From a bacterium (lineage in GTDB: Bacteria; JAGOBX01), in assembly GCA_029551925.1 (NCBI GenBank), contig JAKPEO010000086.1, forward strand, positions 5,993-69,992: 64,000 nt of DNA. Reading direction: 5' to 3'. Each line of letters starts with the position of its first letter. The first letter of the stretch is position 1. A program made the translations under genes and the position numbers. This document shows, one piece after another, positions 27,377 to 37,596 of this stretch. The notes beneath the pieces are model-generated. The model was not told the origin of the DNA, searched no databases, and saw only the letters and a program-made list of their open reading frames with translations.

Positions 27377-27819
27377 TTTTTTACTCCGACTTTTTTTCTT
27401 GAAATTTTCAAAATTATATTTTTTTCAAATGTATATAATTCAAATCTATTTTTTTTTAAGTCAACTGACAGCGACGAATCTATTAATTTTGAATATTCTT
27501 CTAATACTCGCAATGATTCCTGCGCTCGCTTAAAATTTGAAAATAAAATTTCTAATACATCAGTTTTATTCAATTCTTCAGTAGTAGAATATTTTGCGCC
27601 TATATCTTTATCTGAATCACGATTTTTTAATAATTTAATTTTATCGATTTTTTTTATAACATCTATCAATCTATGCCTGATTTTTTTTAATTGCAATTGC
27701 GCTTGTTTATTTATCTCAATAAATCGAAAATATTCTTCTATCACTCTCAAACCTTCAAGCGCTCTGTTCATATTCGCATCGATTATGCGATAAATTTTTT
27801 TTTTCAGTTTTTCAGACAT
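27373..27819 (-). CDS. thiD2: Stand-alone ThiD2-family protein (thiamine precursor kinase family)
   Basis: The 148-residue protein matches the ThiD2 domain often fused to the N-terminus of thiamine phosphate synthase ThiE. Key blocks are RIIDANMNRALEGLRVIEEYFRF, KKIRHRL, NRDSDKDIGA and FKRAQESLRVLEEYSK. The family has been reported to be a monofunctional hydroxymethylpyrimidine-phosphate kinase. Here it is unfused; no thiE or other thi gene is in the window. It lies 11 bases after valS and overlaps the binding-protein gene by four bases. The family assignment is from motif memory; a profile search would settle it. Confidence 0.75.
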   Translation of the reverse strand: MSEKLKKKIYRIIDANMNRALEGLRVIEEYFRFIEINKQAQLQLKKIRHRLIDVIKKIDKIKLLKNRDSDKDIGAKYSTTEELNKTDVLEILFSNFKRAQESLRVLEEYSKLIDSSLSVDLKKNRFELYTFEKNIILKISRKKVGVKK

Positions 27820-27830
27820 TTTTATGGTGT

Positions 27831-30485
27831 TTATTTTAATTTATTAAGCGCTGCTTTGTAATCATTAATAAGCGTTTCATACTCGCTTTTTTTCTTCTGC
27901 TCTTTTTCTATTACTGCTTTCGGCGCTTTTTCTAAAAATTCTTGATTTTCGATTTTTTTGATTATCTTAGCGAGTTCGTTTTGCGCTTTTACAATCAAAT
28001 TGTTTAATTTTTCGCGTTCTGCGGCAATATCAATTTTTTTGTCAGCATCAACAAAAATATTTATATTCGGCAACGCCGCTGCGCCATAAGTATCATCAGC
28101 GACAAAATCATCTAATATTTTTAGTTCTTCAACTTTCGCCAATAAAATTATATAGTCGCAATAGTCGTTTATTAATGATTTTTTATTATGGTCTTTTATT
28201 ACTAAAAACACATTCACTTTTTGAGAAGGCGGCACATTCATCTGATTTGCGATGTTACGAATATTAGTTATAATATCAATAATTAAATCCATTTGATTAA
28301 CAGACGAATCATTAATATAATTTTCATTTATTTTAGGCCATTCAGAAATCATTATGCTTTCAGCATCGCGATAATTTTGCGGTAGTTTCTGCCAAATTTC
28401 TTCTGTTATAAACGGCATAATAGGATGCAGCAATTTCAAAAAACTATTAAGACATTCTAATAATACAGTCATCTTGATATTTTTTTCCTCAATAGCGCCA
28501 TTAAACAAAATCGGCTTTGATATTTCAATATACCAGTCGCAATATTTTTTCCAGAAGAAATCATAAAGAGCGTTCGCCGCTTCATTAAAACGATAATTGT
28601 CAAATGTTTCATTTACTGTTTTTATTGTTAAATTTAATTCACGCAGAATCCATTTATCAGCAAGCGATAATTTTTCATAATCTAATTTTTCAAGCAGCGT
28701 AATATCATCTGAATAATTCATAAATACAAAGCGCGAAGCGTTCCATATTTTATTAAGAAAATGCCGATACCCCTCTAATCTGCTATATGATAATTTTATA
28801 TCGCGGCCTTGCGCGGCTAATGCAGTCAATGTAAAACGCATTGCATCGCAACCGAAATCTTTAATTAATTCTAATGGATCAATTGCATTTCCTTTTGATT
28901 TACTCATCTTTTCGCCGGTCTCGGTTCTTATTAACGCGTGAATATACACATCTTTAAACGGCACATCGTTCATAAAATGAAGCCCCATAATTATCATACG
29001 AGCGACCCAGAAAAATATTATATCAAATGCAGTTGAAAGAACAGAAGTCGGATAAAATAATTTTAAATCTTGCGTATCATTAGGCCAGCCCATAGTAGAA
29101 AATGGCCATAACGCCGAAGAAAACCAAGTATCCAGCACATCTTCATCTTGCTTTAAATTTTGAGAGTTGCAGATTTTACATTTTAACGGCGTTGTCTTGC
29201 TGACGATTATCTCGCCGCAATCTTGACAATACCAAACTGGTATTCTATGTCCCCACCATATCTGACGAGAGATACACCAATCTCGCACATTTGAAAGCCA
29301 GTCAAAATAAGTATTTTCCCAATGTTTAGGATGAAACACTATTCTGCCGTCTTTTACCGCTTGTATCGCCGGCTCTGCTAATGGGCGCATCTTGACGAAC
29401 CATTGCTTAGAAATATACGGCTCGATTACAGTTTGACATCTATAACAATGTCCGACTTTATGTTTATACGGCTCGATTTTTATTAAATAGCCCTGCTCTT
29501 TTAAATCATTAATAATCTGTTTACGCGCTGCGAATCTATCCAATCCTTGATATTTTCCGCCATTTTCATTTATATGAGCAGTGGCAGTCATTATATTTAT
29601 TTCTTCTAAATTATGCGTTTTGCCTAATAAAAAATCATTCGGGTCGTGAGCCGGCGTAACTTTAAGCGAACCAGTGCCGAATTCCGGGTCAACATATTTA
29701 TCCGCTATTACTTTCAATTCGCGACCTACTAATGGCAATATTACGCTTTTGCCGATATATTTATGATATCGTTCATCTGACGGATGCACAGCAACAGCGG
29801 TATCGCCGAGCATTGTTTCAGGACGCGTGGTGGCAATTGTCAAATATTCAGCGCTGTCTTTAAAAAAATATTTTATATAATAAAAAGCGCCGTCTAATTC
29901 TCTATGCTCGACTTCGTCATCTGCTAATGCCGTGCCGCACCGCGGACACCAATTAACTATATAATTTCCGCGATAAATTAACTTTTCATTATACAATCTG
30001 ACAAATACTTCTTTTACCGCTTCTGACAGCCCTTCGTCCATAGTAAATCGCAATCTTGACCAATCGCACGATGCGCCTAATTTCTTTAATTGCGCTATTA
30101 TTCTATCTCCGTATTCTTTTTTCCATTCCCATACTTTTTCAATAAATTTCTCGCGACCTAAATTATGACGATTTAATTTTTGTTTTAATAATGATTTTTC
30201 AACTACATTTTGAGTGGCAATGCCAGCATGGTCTGTGCCCGGTAGCCACAATGTATCAAAGCCCTGCATTCTTTTATAACGAGTGATAATATCTTGTATA
30301 GTATTATTAAACGCGTGCCCTATATGTAATTGCCCTGTGACATTCGGCGGCGGAATAACAATAGAAAATTGTTTTTTTGTTTTATCCGCTTTAGCGATAA
30401 AATATCCGCTTTCTTCCCAGATTTTATACCACTTATTTTCCGCTATTTCTGCTGAATAACTTTTTGATAATTCTATTCTCGACAT
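27831..30485 (-). CDS. valS: Valine--tRNA ligase
   Basis: The 884-residue class I synthetase has the HIGH motif in PPPNVTGQLHIGHAF (about 44-58), zinc-ribbon-like CPRCG and CQDCGEIIV regions, KMSKSKGN, and the C-terminal coiled coil rich in Lys and Glu that is typical of ValRS. It charges tRNA-Val. It is the first gene of the valS-thiD2-binding protein transcript. I see no T-box leader. Confidence 0.97.
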   Translation of the reverse strand: MSRIELSKSYSAEIAENKWYKIWEESGYFIAKADKTKKQFSIVIPPPNVTGQLHIGHAFNNTIQDIITRYKRMQGFDTLWLPGTDHAGIATQNVVEKSLLKQKLNRHNLGREKFIEKVWEWKKEYGDRIIAQLKKLGASCDWSRLRFTMDEGLSEAVKEVFVRLYNEKLIYRGNYIVNWCPRCGTALADDEVEHRELDGAFYYIKYFFKDSAEYLTIATTRPETMLGDTAVAVHPSDERYHKYIGKSVILPLVGRELKVIADKYVDPEFGTGSLKVTPAHDPNDFLLGKTHNLEEINIMTATAHINENGGKYQGLDRFAARKQIINDLKEQGYLIKIEPYKHKVGHCYRCQTVIEPYISKQWFVKMRPLAEPAIQAVKDGRIVFHPKHWENTYFDWLSNVRDWCISRQIWWGHRIPVWYCQDCGEIIVSKTTPLKCKICNSQNLKQDEDVLDTWFSSALWPFSTMGWPNDTQDLKLFYPTSVLSTAFDIIFFWVARMIIMGLHFMNDVPFKDVYIHALIRTETGEKMSKSKGNAIDPLELIKDFGCDAMRFTLTALAAQGRDIKLSYSRLEGYRHFLNKIWNASRFVFMNYSDDITLLEKLDYEKLSLADKWILRELNLTIKTVNETFDNYRFNEAANALYDFFWKKYCDWYIEISKPILFNGAIEEKNIKMTVLLECLNSFLKLLHPIMPFITEEIWQKLPQNYRDAESIMISEWPKINENYINDSSVNQMDLIIDIITNIRNIANQMNVPPSQKVNVFLVIKDHNKKSLINDYCDYIILLAKVEELKILDDFVADDTYGAAALPNINIFVDADKKIDIAAEREKLNNLIVKAQNELAKIIKKIENQEFLEKAPKAVIEKEQKKKSEYETLINDYKAALNKLK

Positions 30486-30553
30486 TTTTAATTTTAAAAC
30501 CTCTGTTTCTTATATTTTTTAATAATTCTTATTATAAAATTTTTGAGTTTTTT

Positions 30554-30582
30554 AATATAATTTTATAATCTCTAATTGTCAA
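30554..30582 (-). promoter_or_regulatory. Promoter of the valS operon
   Basis: On the minus strand TTGACA (30582-30577), 17 bases, TATATT (30559-30554), about 70 bases before the valS start codon. Confidence 0.65.
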
Positions 30583-30634
30583 TAAAAAAATAAAAACATT
30601 ATGGAAATTTGCAAGATTTAAAATTTTAATTTTA

Positions 30635-32134
30635 TCATCTTTTATTATTTGAAATCTCGTTCGTGATTATGTGCGATTTTAATATTGAAAACATCAACAA
30701 CACGCAAAAGAAAATAAAATAATAAAATAATAATTGTTTAACGGTAAATCGATATTCTAAAAAAATTTTAAGATTAAAATTTGAAAATGCGTCTGACATT
30801 CTGATGATAATATCAATCAGCGCCGAATTAATAATGCCGAACAATCGCGCTATCGCAATTGAAAAAATTGATATTAGTAATGAAATAATGCCAATTGGCA
30901 AAATAAAGGTAAGCAAATACGGAACAAAGAGATTCAATAAAATACCATAAATCGGAATAATTTTAAAATAATACGAAGCAATCGGCAGAGTCAATATTTG
31001 TATAAATACGCATATAAAAAAAGTCGTAATAAAAATATTATTTATTTTGCTTTCTTCTAAAAATTCTAATGCGATTACTATCCCAGCGACAGCAGTAAAA
31101 CTTAATTGAAAACCGATTTGAAAAATTACTAATGGCTCGAATACCACAAAAAAAATAAAACTTACAAATAAAATATTCGGCAGATAGATTTTTTTATAAC
31201 ATAATTTGCTAATACCAAAAAGTGTAAACATTATTGCTGCGCGCACAGCGGACGCTGGAAAATTCACCCAACTTACAAAAAGCCAAATTATAATAATTGA
31301 AGATAAGTATTTGATGCTATTTGACAATTTAGAAAATAAAAAAACAAATACCGCGGCGATTATGCCTATATGTAAACCGCTAATCGCTAAAATATGAGCA
31401 ATTCCCGTTTTTTGAAATGTCGCTAATAAAATATCATCTAAAATATTGGTATTGCCTGTGAATATCGCAAAAAAAATATTGCTATACGGATAAGGCATAA
31501 TTTTTAAAAGTTTGGAATATGTCCAATAATTTAATTTTCTAAAAAAATTATTTGCGAATTTTATCTGGATTATTTGCGAGTAATCAATATATGAATAACC
31601 GATTAAATTTTTATAACAGTTATTGACAAAATTTATTTTTTCATTTTGTTTGATTTTGATGATGCTAGTGTTAAAAATTAAAATATCGGCATTTATAAAT
31701 TCTGCGATATTAGGAATATTATATACAATTATCTGCAAATCTAAATTTGTAATTTGATTATTTATTAATATATTTTTTAAAATAATCTTTGTTGAACTTG
31801 AATTTATTATTTCTATTTTTTTGATTTTTCCAGAAATTTGATAGTCGATTTTTTTGTAAATTTTTTGAGTATTTAATTTTTTACTATAACTATCTAATTG
31901 CATTAATATATTTTTTTGCTGATAAAAATATACAAGCAAAATCAATATTAAAAAAAATACATTTTTTTTACGATTAAAAAAAGCAAAAAATACAAACAAA
32001 ATAAAGATATAAAAAAAATTTAAGTTTATAGATATAGCCTGAAAAAAATATATCTGGATACTTGCGATAGTTGCAAAAATCAAAGTAATAACAAGTAATA
32101 GACTATAAAGTTGAATAATTTTTTTGATATTCAT
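30635..32134 (-). CDS. comEC: ComEC/Rec2-family DNA-uptake channel (without the metallo-beta-lactamase domain)
   Basis: The 499-residue membrane protein has N-terminal hydrophobic segments with a DUF4131-like beta region. The central competence domain carries the diagnostic LAISGLHIGIIAA and NFPASAVRAAIMF. ComEC carries single-stranded DNA across the inner membrane in natural transformation. Full-length proteins have about 750 residues with a C-terminal metallo-beta-lactamase nuclease domain; here the protein ends after the membrane part. Short ComEC forms exist in other bacteria. It follows the MATE gene after 10 bases, last of a long operon. Confidence 0.88.
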   Translation of the reverse strand: MNIKKIIQLYSLLLVITLIFATIASIQIYFFQAISINLNFFYIFILFVFFAFFNRKKNVFFLILILLVYFYQQKNILMQLDSYSKKLNTQKIYKKIDYQISGKIKKIEIINSSSTKIILKNILINNQITNLDLQIIVYNIPNIAEFINADILIFNTSIIKIKQNEKINFVNNCYKNLIGYSYIDYSQIIQIKFANNFFRKLNYWTYSKLLKIMPYPYSNIFFAIFTGNTNILDDILLATFQKTGIAHILAISGLHIGIIAAVFVFLFSKLSNSIKYLSSIIIIWLFVSWVNFPASAVRAAIMFTLFGISKLCYKKIYLPNILFVSFIFFVVFEPLVIFQIGFQLSFTAVAGIVIALEFLEESKINNIFITTFFICVFIQILTLPIASYYFKIIPIYGILLNLFVPYLLTFILPIGIISLLISIFSIAIARLFGIINSALIDIIIRMSDAFSNFNLKIFLEYRFTVKQLLFYYFIFFCVLLMFSILKSHIITNEISNNKR

Positions 32135-32144
32135 TTATAAAAAT

Positions 32145-33593
32145 CTAATCAATTATTTCAGGCGCTGTTTCAATAAAACCCGACGTTGTATTTATCTCGA
32201 TTAAATTTATATTTTTCCAGTTGCCGTTCAAATAACGCAATAAATAAATAATGCTCAAAAGTATCGAAAAAATAATAAAAATCCACCAAACCTGAATTGC
32301 ATTAAATTTTAGATACTCAACTGCAATAAATGTCGGAAGAGTAAGTAATAACCAATGCGCTAATATAGAACTAATCATAATAAATTTTGTATCGCCCGCG
32401 CCGCGTAAAGCGCCGGAAAATATTACAAGCAACACATCAGCATAAATATATATTGTAATTAATCTCAACATCGCAGCCGACAAATTTGAAATTTTTAAAT
32501 ATTCTTGATTATTAGATTTTGTAAATACGCTGACTAACAATTCCGGAAAAAATAGATAAAAAAAAGTCATAATAGAAACAGATAAAAAACTTATTTTAAG
32601 CGAAGAATATATAGATATCTCGGCTTTACGAATCTGTTGAGCACCTAAATTTTTACCTACTAAACTTGTTGTAGCGATTGATATTCCGATTAATGGCAAA
32701 AAAGTTATTAAATTCCAACTGAATGTAATATTTACTGCTGCTTGTTCAATTATGCCGATACTACCTATTAAAAAAATAAATACATTAAATGATAAAATAT
32801 TCAGAAAAAATTCTATGCCTGAATGTCCGCCGTATATAAATAATTTTTTAAAAATTTCGCTGTTGAATTTATAATTTTTTCGAGTGTCAAATTGTCGAAT
32901 ATATTCGTCAGACCAAAATGTTTTGATAAAAAAATAAAAAGTGACCATAGTTGCTATCACAGATGCTACAGCTGCACCGATTATTCCAGCGCCTTGAAAA
33001 TTTAAAATCGAATTGCGCGGCAGCCCAAAAATCAATAAATAATTAAGCGGAATATTTAAAAGCATTCCAGTTAAATTAGAATACATAACTATTTTTGTGT
33101 TTCCAATACCTGCGAAAAACGCAGACAGCGCATTATTCAAAAGCATAAAAATTGCGCCGATCATTAAAATCGTAAAATACGGTTTGGCATATTGAAAAAT
33201 TCGAGCGTCCATTTTCAAAAATCGAAAATATAAAAAGCCCAGCGGTATAGTCAATAATAATATGAAATAAGCGAATAGTGCTATATAAAATCCTTGCCAG
33301 AGAGTAGCGCTGCAATTTTTATATTGCTGCGCGCCGTAATATTGCGAGACCAACGCTGTAATAAAATTCAATACTCCAAAGAATAAAGATGAAAATGTAA
33401 ATACTGTAAGTCCGGTTGGCATTGACGCTGCAAGCGCGCCAACTGACACTCGCGATAAAAATAATCTATCGCAAAATAAAATAAGCGAATGACTCGATGA
33501 ACTTATAATCATTGGCAGCGCTAATTTAAAAACAGTTGCCACATTGCAATCGCTGTAATCTTCAAGTTTATTTTGATGATTTATTGACTTCAT
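32145..33593 (-). CDS. MATE-family efflux transporter
   Basis: Starting at ATG 33593 the product is 482 residues with about 12 membrane helices in two repeats. It has typical MATE features: the early ALPMIISSSSHSLILFCDRLFLSR, and later ITFSWNLITFLPLIGISIATTSLVGKNLGA. It exports cationic drugs or metabolites using a Na+ or H+ gradient. The start lies inside the end of the preceding glycosyltransferase gene (26-base overlap). The MATE/MOP fold also includes polysaccharide flippases; motifs here favour the NorM/DinF side. Confidence 0.88.
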   Translation of the reverse strand: MKSINHQNKLEDYSDCNVATVFKLALPMIISSSSHSLILFCDRLFLSRVSVGALAASMPTGLTVFTFSSLFFGVLNFITALVSQYYGAQQYKNCSATLWQGFYIALFAYFILLLTIPLGFLYFRFLKMDARIFQYAKPYFTILMIGAIFMLLNNALSAFFAGIGNTKIVMYSNLTGMLLNIPLNYLLIFGLPRNSILNFQGAGIIGAAVASVIATMVTFYFFIKTFWSDEYIRQFDTRKNYKFNSEIFKKLFIYGGHSGIEFFLNILSFNVFIFLIGSIGIIEQAAVNITFSWNLITFLPLIGISIATTSLVGKNLGAQQIRKAEISIYSSLKISFLSVSIMTFFYLFFPELLVSVFTKSNNQEYLKISNLSAAMLRLITIYIYADVLLVIFSGALRGAGDTKFIMISSILAHWLLLTLPTFIAVEYLKFNAIQVWWIFIIFSILLSIIYLLRYLNGNWKNINLIEINTTSGFIETAPEIID

Positions 33594-35097
33594 ATATCTC
33601 AATTGTATCAGTTTTTAAAATATTTTTTTTTGCAGTTTGATAAAATTCTGCTGACCATAAACTTTTATTATTTAACGCAATAATATAATCATAATCTTGA
33701 AAATTTACAATTATAAATTCAATATTAAAATTTAAATCTCTGCGCAATAGATTTATTGATTGGAGATAATATGCTGTTTTTGGTTCGTGTCCAATTATTG
33801 CGACTCTTGCGCTGTATCGAAAATTTTTATTAATAAATTCTAATATATCCAGTGTCAGCGATTCGCCCCAAGTATCTATCTGCAATCCAAAATTTTCCGC
33901 TTGTTTTAATCCGCCGCCTTTCAAAAAAATATTAAAATGACTGCCTATATGTGGATGCGTATGAACAAATGAAAACAACGAAATTACAAAGAAAATCACT
34001 ACAATTATTTTAGGATAAAATTTCTTAGGTTTTTGAAAAATTTCATTTATAAAAAGCGCTGCAATTATATTTAGAAAAGGCAGAGCAGTAGAAAATAACC
34101 GCGTTTTATTGTAAGTCGGGATTGCCGGTCGTAAAAACAAGAAAATCGAGAGCCCCGCAAAACACAAAATCAAAAAAATTTTTTTATTAAAAAATTGTTT
34201 TGTCAGCAAAAGCCAAACAGCGCCAAAAATACTGAAAATTACTGTAATTTCAGCGAAATTCACAAAAAAATAAAATATCGGATAATGAAATGGAGTTGGA
34301 TTAGTATTCGGCGAATATACTTTAAAAAAATAATATTCATACGCTTGAAAATGTTTTAAATGAAAAATTAGATAATTTTTGTAATTAATCAAAGTATTAT
34401 GCCAGAGAAACGGATAAAATAATATAACAGAAAAAATACCGATAATCAATGCGATTATCAAATATTTCAATTTTTCGCGTTCAAATAATATCGAAGTAAT
34501 AAAACAAATAAAAATAATAATTATTGAATTTAATTTTGTGCATAATCCGAAGCAAAATGCAAAAATCAGAAAAATAAAATATATATTTTTTTTAGGCGTG
34601 TCGTAAAAATATGCAGCGGCAATAAATAGCGATATTGCCATTATCGGAAAATCCAAAGTGCCGCAAACCAAATAAAATATAAATGTCGGATTAATCAAAT
34701 TAAGAATTAAAAAATATATAAAGACATCCATGCCAAAATTTTTAAAAATTAAATAATATGAAGCGATAAAAAAGATAACAAGAAAAATCAGATTTCCAAG
34801 CCGAAAATTATGATATGGAATATTATAAAATTTAATAAATTTATAGCAAAAACCTTGAAGCCAGCGAGTAAGCGCAGGATGATTAGTCCAATCAATTAAT
34901 TCAAAATAATGCTTTTGATATTTTGCGCGGTCATTAAAAAAATATTTTATTAATCTAAAATGATTTTGCGATGATATTAAATAATCCGGCTCGTCCCAAG
35001 CCATTCCTATTTTTTTTACATAGAAATCAAATACAAAAAAATATGAAATTATAAGAAATACACAAACAATTTTTTTAACCAATATATTTATAATCAT
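33568..35097 (-). CDS. Membrane glycosyltransferase (GT39/PMT-ArnT-like)
   Basis: I start at ATG 35097 rather than a TTG 12 bases upstream. The 509-residue product has about ten membrane helices and the AWDEPDY loop near residue 35, the acidic D-E motif of GT-C enzymes using polyprenyl-phosphate sugars. A soluble C-terminal domain follows from about 380. It likely transfers a sugar from a lipid carrier to a surface glycan or protein. Member of the STAS-aroC-glycosyltransferase operon. Confidence 0.75.
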   Translation of the reverse strand: MIINILVKKIVCVFLIISYFFVFDFYVKKIGMAWDEPDYLISSQNHFRLIKYFFNDRAKYQKHYFELIDWTNHPALTRWLQGFCYKFIKFYNIPYHNFRLGNLIFLVIFFIASYYLIFKNFGMDVFIYFLILNLINPTFIFYLVCGTLDFPIMAISLFIAAAYFYDTPKKNIYFIFLIFAFCFGLCTKLNSIIIIFICFITSILFEREKLKYLIIALIIGIFSVILFYPFLWHNTLINYKNYLIFHLKHFQAYEYYFFKVYSPNTNPTPFHYPIFYFFVNFAEITVIFSIFGAVWLLLTKQFFNKKIFLILCFAGLSIFLFLRPAIPTYNKTRLFSTALPFLNIIAALFINEIFQKPKKFYPKIIVVIFFVISLFSFVHTHPHIGSHFNIFLKGGGLKQAENFGLQIDTWGESLTLDILEFINKNFRYSARVAIIGHEPKTAYYLQSINLLRRDLNFNIEFIIVNFQDYDYIIALNNKSLWSAEFYQTAKKNILKTDTIEIYEVNKSSK

Positions 35098-35121
35098 AAG
35101 ATATATCAATAACCTCTTCTG

Positions 35122-36333
35122 CTATTTTGTTGCTGTTGATTTAATAATCATATCAAATAATTCATTAGATGAATAATCATTTACGCAACGGTTATTTTTA
35201 CAAGCGCTCACTCTATAATTAAAAATATTTATACAAGGACTACAATTGTAATTTTTAAAAAGTATAGTGGCATTATCGCTTAATGGTCGATATAATACTG
35301 GCGTTTCAGGTCCGAAAAAAACAAAGGATTTTATATTAGTCAATGCTGAAAAATGCGCGGCGCCGCCGTCATTAGTAACTAATATTTTTGCTATATGCAT
35401 TAATTGTATTAATTCTAATAATGTAGTTTTTCCAGTAAAATCAATACAGCGTTCATTATTAATTTTATTTTTTAAATTTTGATTTTGCGCTGTTGCGGTT
35501 TTTGTGCCGGTTAATATTACAATGGCATTATCAATATTTTTTAATAATAATTTTATTAATTCTGCATAATTATTATAATCCCAGCCGCGCAACGGTATTT
35601 CTTCACCGGACGGACTTATTACAATCAATATAGTATTTCCATTATAATTATGATAACATTCTGAAATTTGTTTTTTTAATTTGGATACAATATTGTTATT
35701 TATTGGTATTTCTGGTAATTCAATTGTTTGTGTTATTGATTTTTTTAATTGCGGTATTTCGTTATTATCGTTAAAAATAGTTTGTATCAATGCTAAATAA
35801 TTTTCAGAAATATGCTGATAATAATTAAAATTTGTTTTTATAGTTAATATCTTGCCGCGATATAAACCTTCTACATTATACATATAAAAACCTGCAATAT
35901 CAGTCGGATTAATTAAAAAACTATAAATCATCGAAAATCTCGAAAACATCTCTAAATCAATAATCAAATCGATTTTTTTTTTGCGAAAATAGAAAATTGT
36001 TAAAATTGTATCTTTCAAAAATTTTAGTAAATTATCGCTTGAAATTGTGATTATATTATCGTCTGGTATAATATTCAAAATTTCTATTGATTCGCGATTT
36101 TTTGTAAAAGTAAGAAAATAAATATTTGCAGTTGGACTTTGAGTTTTTAGATATTTTATAGCAGTATAACTCAATAATGCGCTGCCCATTTCAGGCAATT
36201 CGATTATCAGAATATTTTTGTATGATTTTGTTTTGCATTTGAATAATTTTAAAATTCTATTTGCAATTGAACAAACAAAACACAAGGGGATGCCAAAATT
36301 TTTATCAATAAACCGCATTAATTCAATATTCAT
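35122..36333 (-). CDS. Glycosyltransferase family 9 (heptosyltransferase-like)
   Basis: The 403-residue protein has the GT9 plan: an N-terminal half with ELPEMGSALLSYTAIKYLK, then the ADP-heptose-binding half with VISPSGEEIPLRGWDYNNY, TNDGGAAHFSAL and FFGPETPVLYRPL. These enzymes add heptose to the lipopolysaccharide core. A C-terminal cysteine cluster (NCSPCIN, ACKNNRC) is also seen in some GT9 proteins. It supports an LPS-bearing outer membrane. The exact sugar is not certain. Confidence 0.88.
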   Translation of the reverse strand: MNIELMRFIDKNFGIPLCFVCSIANRILKLFKCKTKSYKNILIIELPEMGSALLSYTAIKYLKTQSPTANIYFLTFTKNRESIEILNIIPDDNIITISSDNLLKFLKDTILTIFYFRKKKIDLIIDLEMFSRFSMIYSFLINPTDIAGFYMYNVEGLYRGKILTIKTNFNYYQHISENYLALIQTIFNDNNEIPQLKKSITQTIELPEIPINNNIVSKLKKQISECYHNYNGNTILIVISPSGEEIPLRGWDYNNYAELIKLLLKNIDNAIVILTGTKTATAQNQNLKNKINNERCIDFTGKTTLLELIQLMHIAKILVTNDGGAAHFSALTNIKSFVFFGPETPVLYRPLSDNATILFKNYNCSPCINIFNYRVSACKNNRCVNDYSSNELFDMIIKSTATK

Positions 36334-36345
36334 AAATTCAATTTA

Positions 36346-37596
36346 TTAGTTAATCAAACTTTTAAAATAAATATCTAATTTTTCTGATATTCCGCGCCAA
36401 TCATATTTTTCATACACTAATTTATTAGCATTTTTTCCGACAACTTCACGCAATTCTTTATTTTTATATAAAGTAATTATTTTATTTAATATTTCATCAG
36501 CAGTATCAGCAATAACTATATTTTCATTATCTTTGCAGTCTATGCCTTCTGCGCCGATTGTAGTTGACAATATACATTTGCCCATTCCCATTGCTTGCAA
36601 AATTTTCAAACGCGATCCGCCGCCGATTCTTAATGGCACAATAAAAAGGTCGGAGTTATATATATATGGTCGAACATCATCAACATAACCTGTCACTACT
36701 ACATTTTTATCTTCATTCAATTTTGTCAAATCAGGATACGGATTTTTACCTACCACATACAATATAATATTCGGTATATTCTTTTTTAATTGCTCAAATA
36801 CATTATAATAAAAAAATAAAATAGCGTCAGTATTCGGATAATGCGTAAATGAACCAGTGTAAACAAGCGTAAAATTTTTTTTATTATCTATATTTTGTGG
36901 TGGTGCAGAAGCAGAAAATTGCAAATTAAAATCTTCTAAATCTACGCCGTTCGGAATAATGACAATATTATTGTTAACAATGCTTTTCTCAATAACCTGT
37001 TTATCTCTATCAGACACAACAATAATATTTTTTATATTTTTCCAAATAGAATTTTCATATTTTTTCAGTTTCTCTATTTCTAAATAATTGCGCAACCACC
37101 ATTTAGAAACTTGTAAATCGCTTGAAGTTTTATTGGTAGATATATACCTTTTAAAAATTTCCGATTCTATATTATGTTCGGATAATACAAATTTTGTTGA
37201 TTTTAATTTTGATATATGCGGCAATATATACTGCGCGGCATATAGTTGTTCAGCGCAAATAATATCATATTGATTTTCGCTAATATATTTTTTCACTAAT
37301 TTTTCTAATTCGGCATTATAGCGTTTAGTAATTAAATCTGGCGGATTAAATAATGCTCGTTTAGTTTTTGAAATTAAATCAGAATTACGCGGCGGCGGCG
37401 AATGTAATACAACCTCGATTTTTTCATAATATTCTTGCAAGATTTTTAAATATTTAATTTCATTATTCGAATATATCAAAGACAAAAAATGGATAGTATT
37501 TTTTTTTGATAAATTTTTTAAAAGATTAAATATTCTGATTTTTCCGCCTTCATCTTGCGGATATGGCAAATACGGCGTAATATACAAAATTTTCAC
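36346..37596 (-). CDS. Glycosyltransferase family 4 (GT-B fold)
   Basis: The 416-residue protein begins MKILYITPYLPYPQDEGGKIR, has IPNGVDLEDF mid-chain and the nucleotide-sugar-binding RIGGGSRLKILQAMGMGKCILST (E replaced by Q in the usual E-x7-E motif start). The start is GTG at 37596, overlapping the acyltransferase stop by four bases (GTGA), so translation is coupled. It likely adds a sugar to a lipid-linked or core oligosaccharide at the cytoplasmic face. Confidence 0.88.
   Translation of the reverse strand: MKILYITPYLPYPQDEGGKIRIFNLLKNLSKKNTIHFLSLIYSNNEIKYLKILQEYYEKIEVVLHSPPPRNSDLISKTKRALFNPPDLITKRYNAELEKLVKKYISENQYDIICAEQLYAAQYILPHISKLKSTKFVLSEHNIESEIFKRYISTNKTSSDLQVSKWWLRNYLEIEKLKKYENSIWKNIKNIIVVSDRDKQVIEKSIVNNNIVIIPNGVDLEDFNLQFSASAPPQNIDNKKNFTLVYTGSFTHYPNTDAILFFYYNVFEQLKKNIPNIILYVVGKNPYPDLTKLNEDKNVVVTGYVDDVRPYIYNSDLFIVPLRIGGGSRLKILQAMGMGKCILSTTIGAEGIDCKDNENIVIADTADEILNKIITLYKNKELREVVGKNANKLVYEKYDWRGISEKLDIYFKSLIN

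Noticed and set aside
30486-30634. T-box leader before valS
   Set aside because: The leader is about 65 bases after the promoter and shows no T-box sequence or specifier stem.
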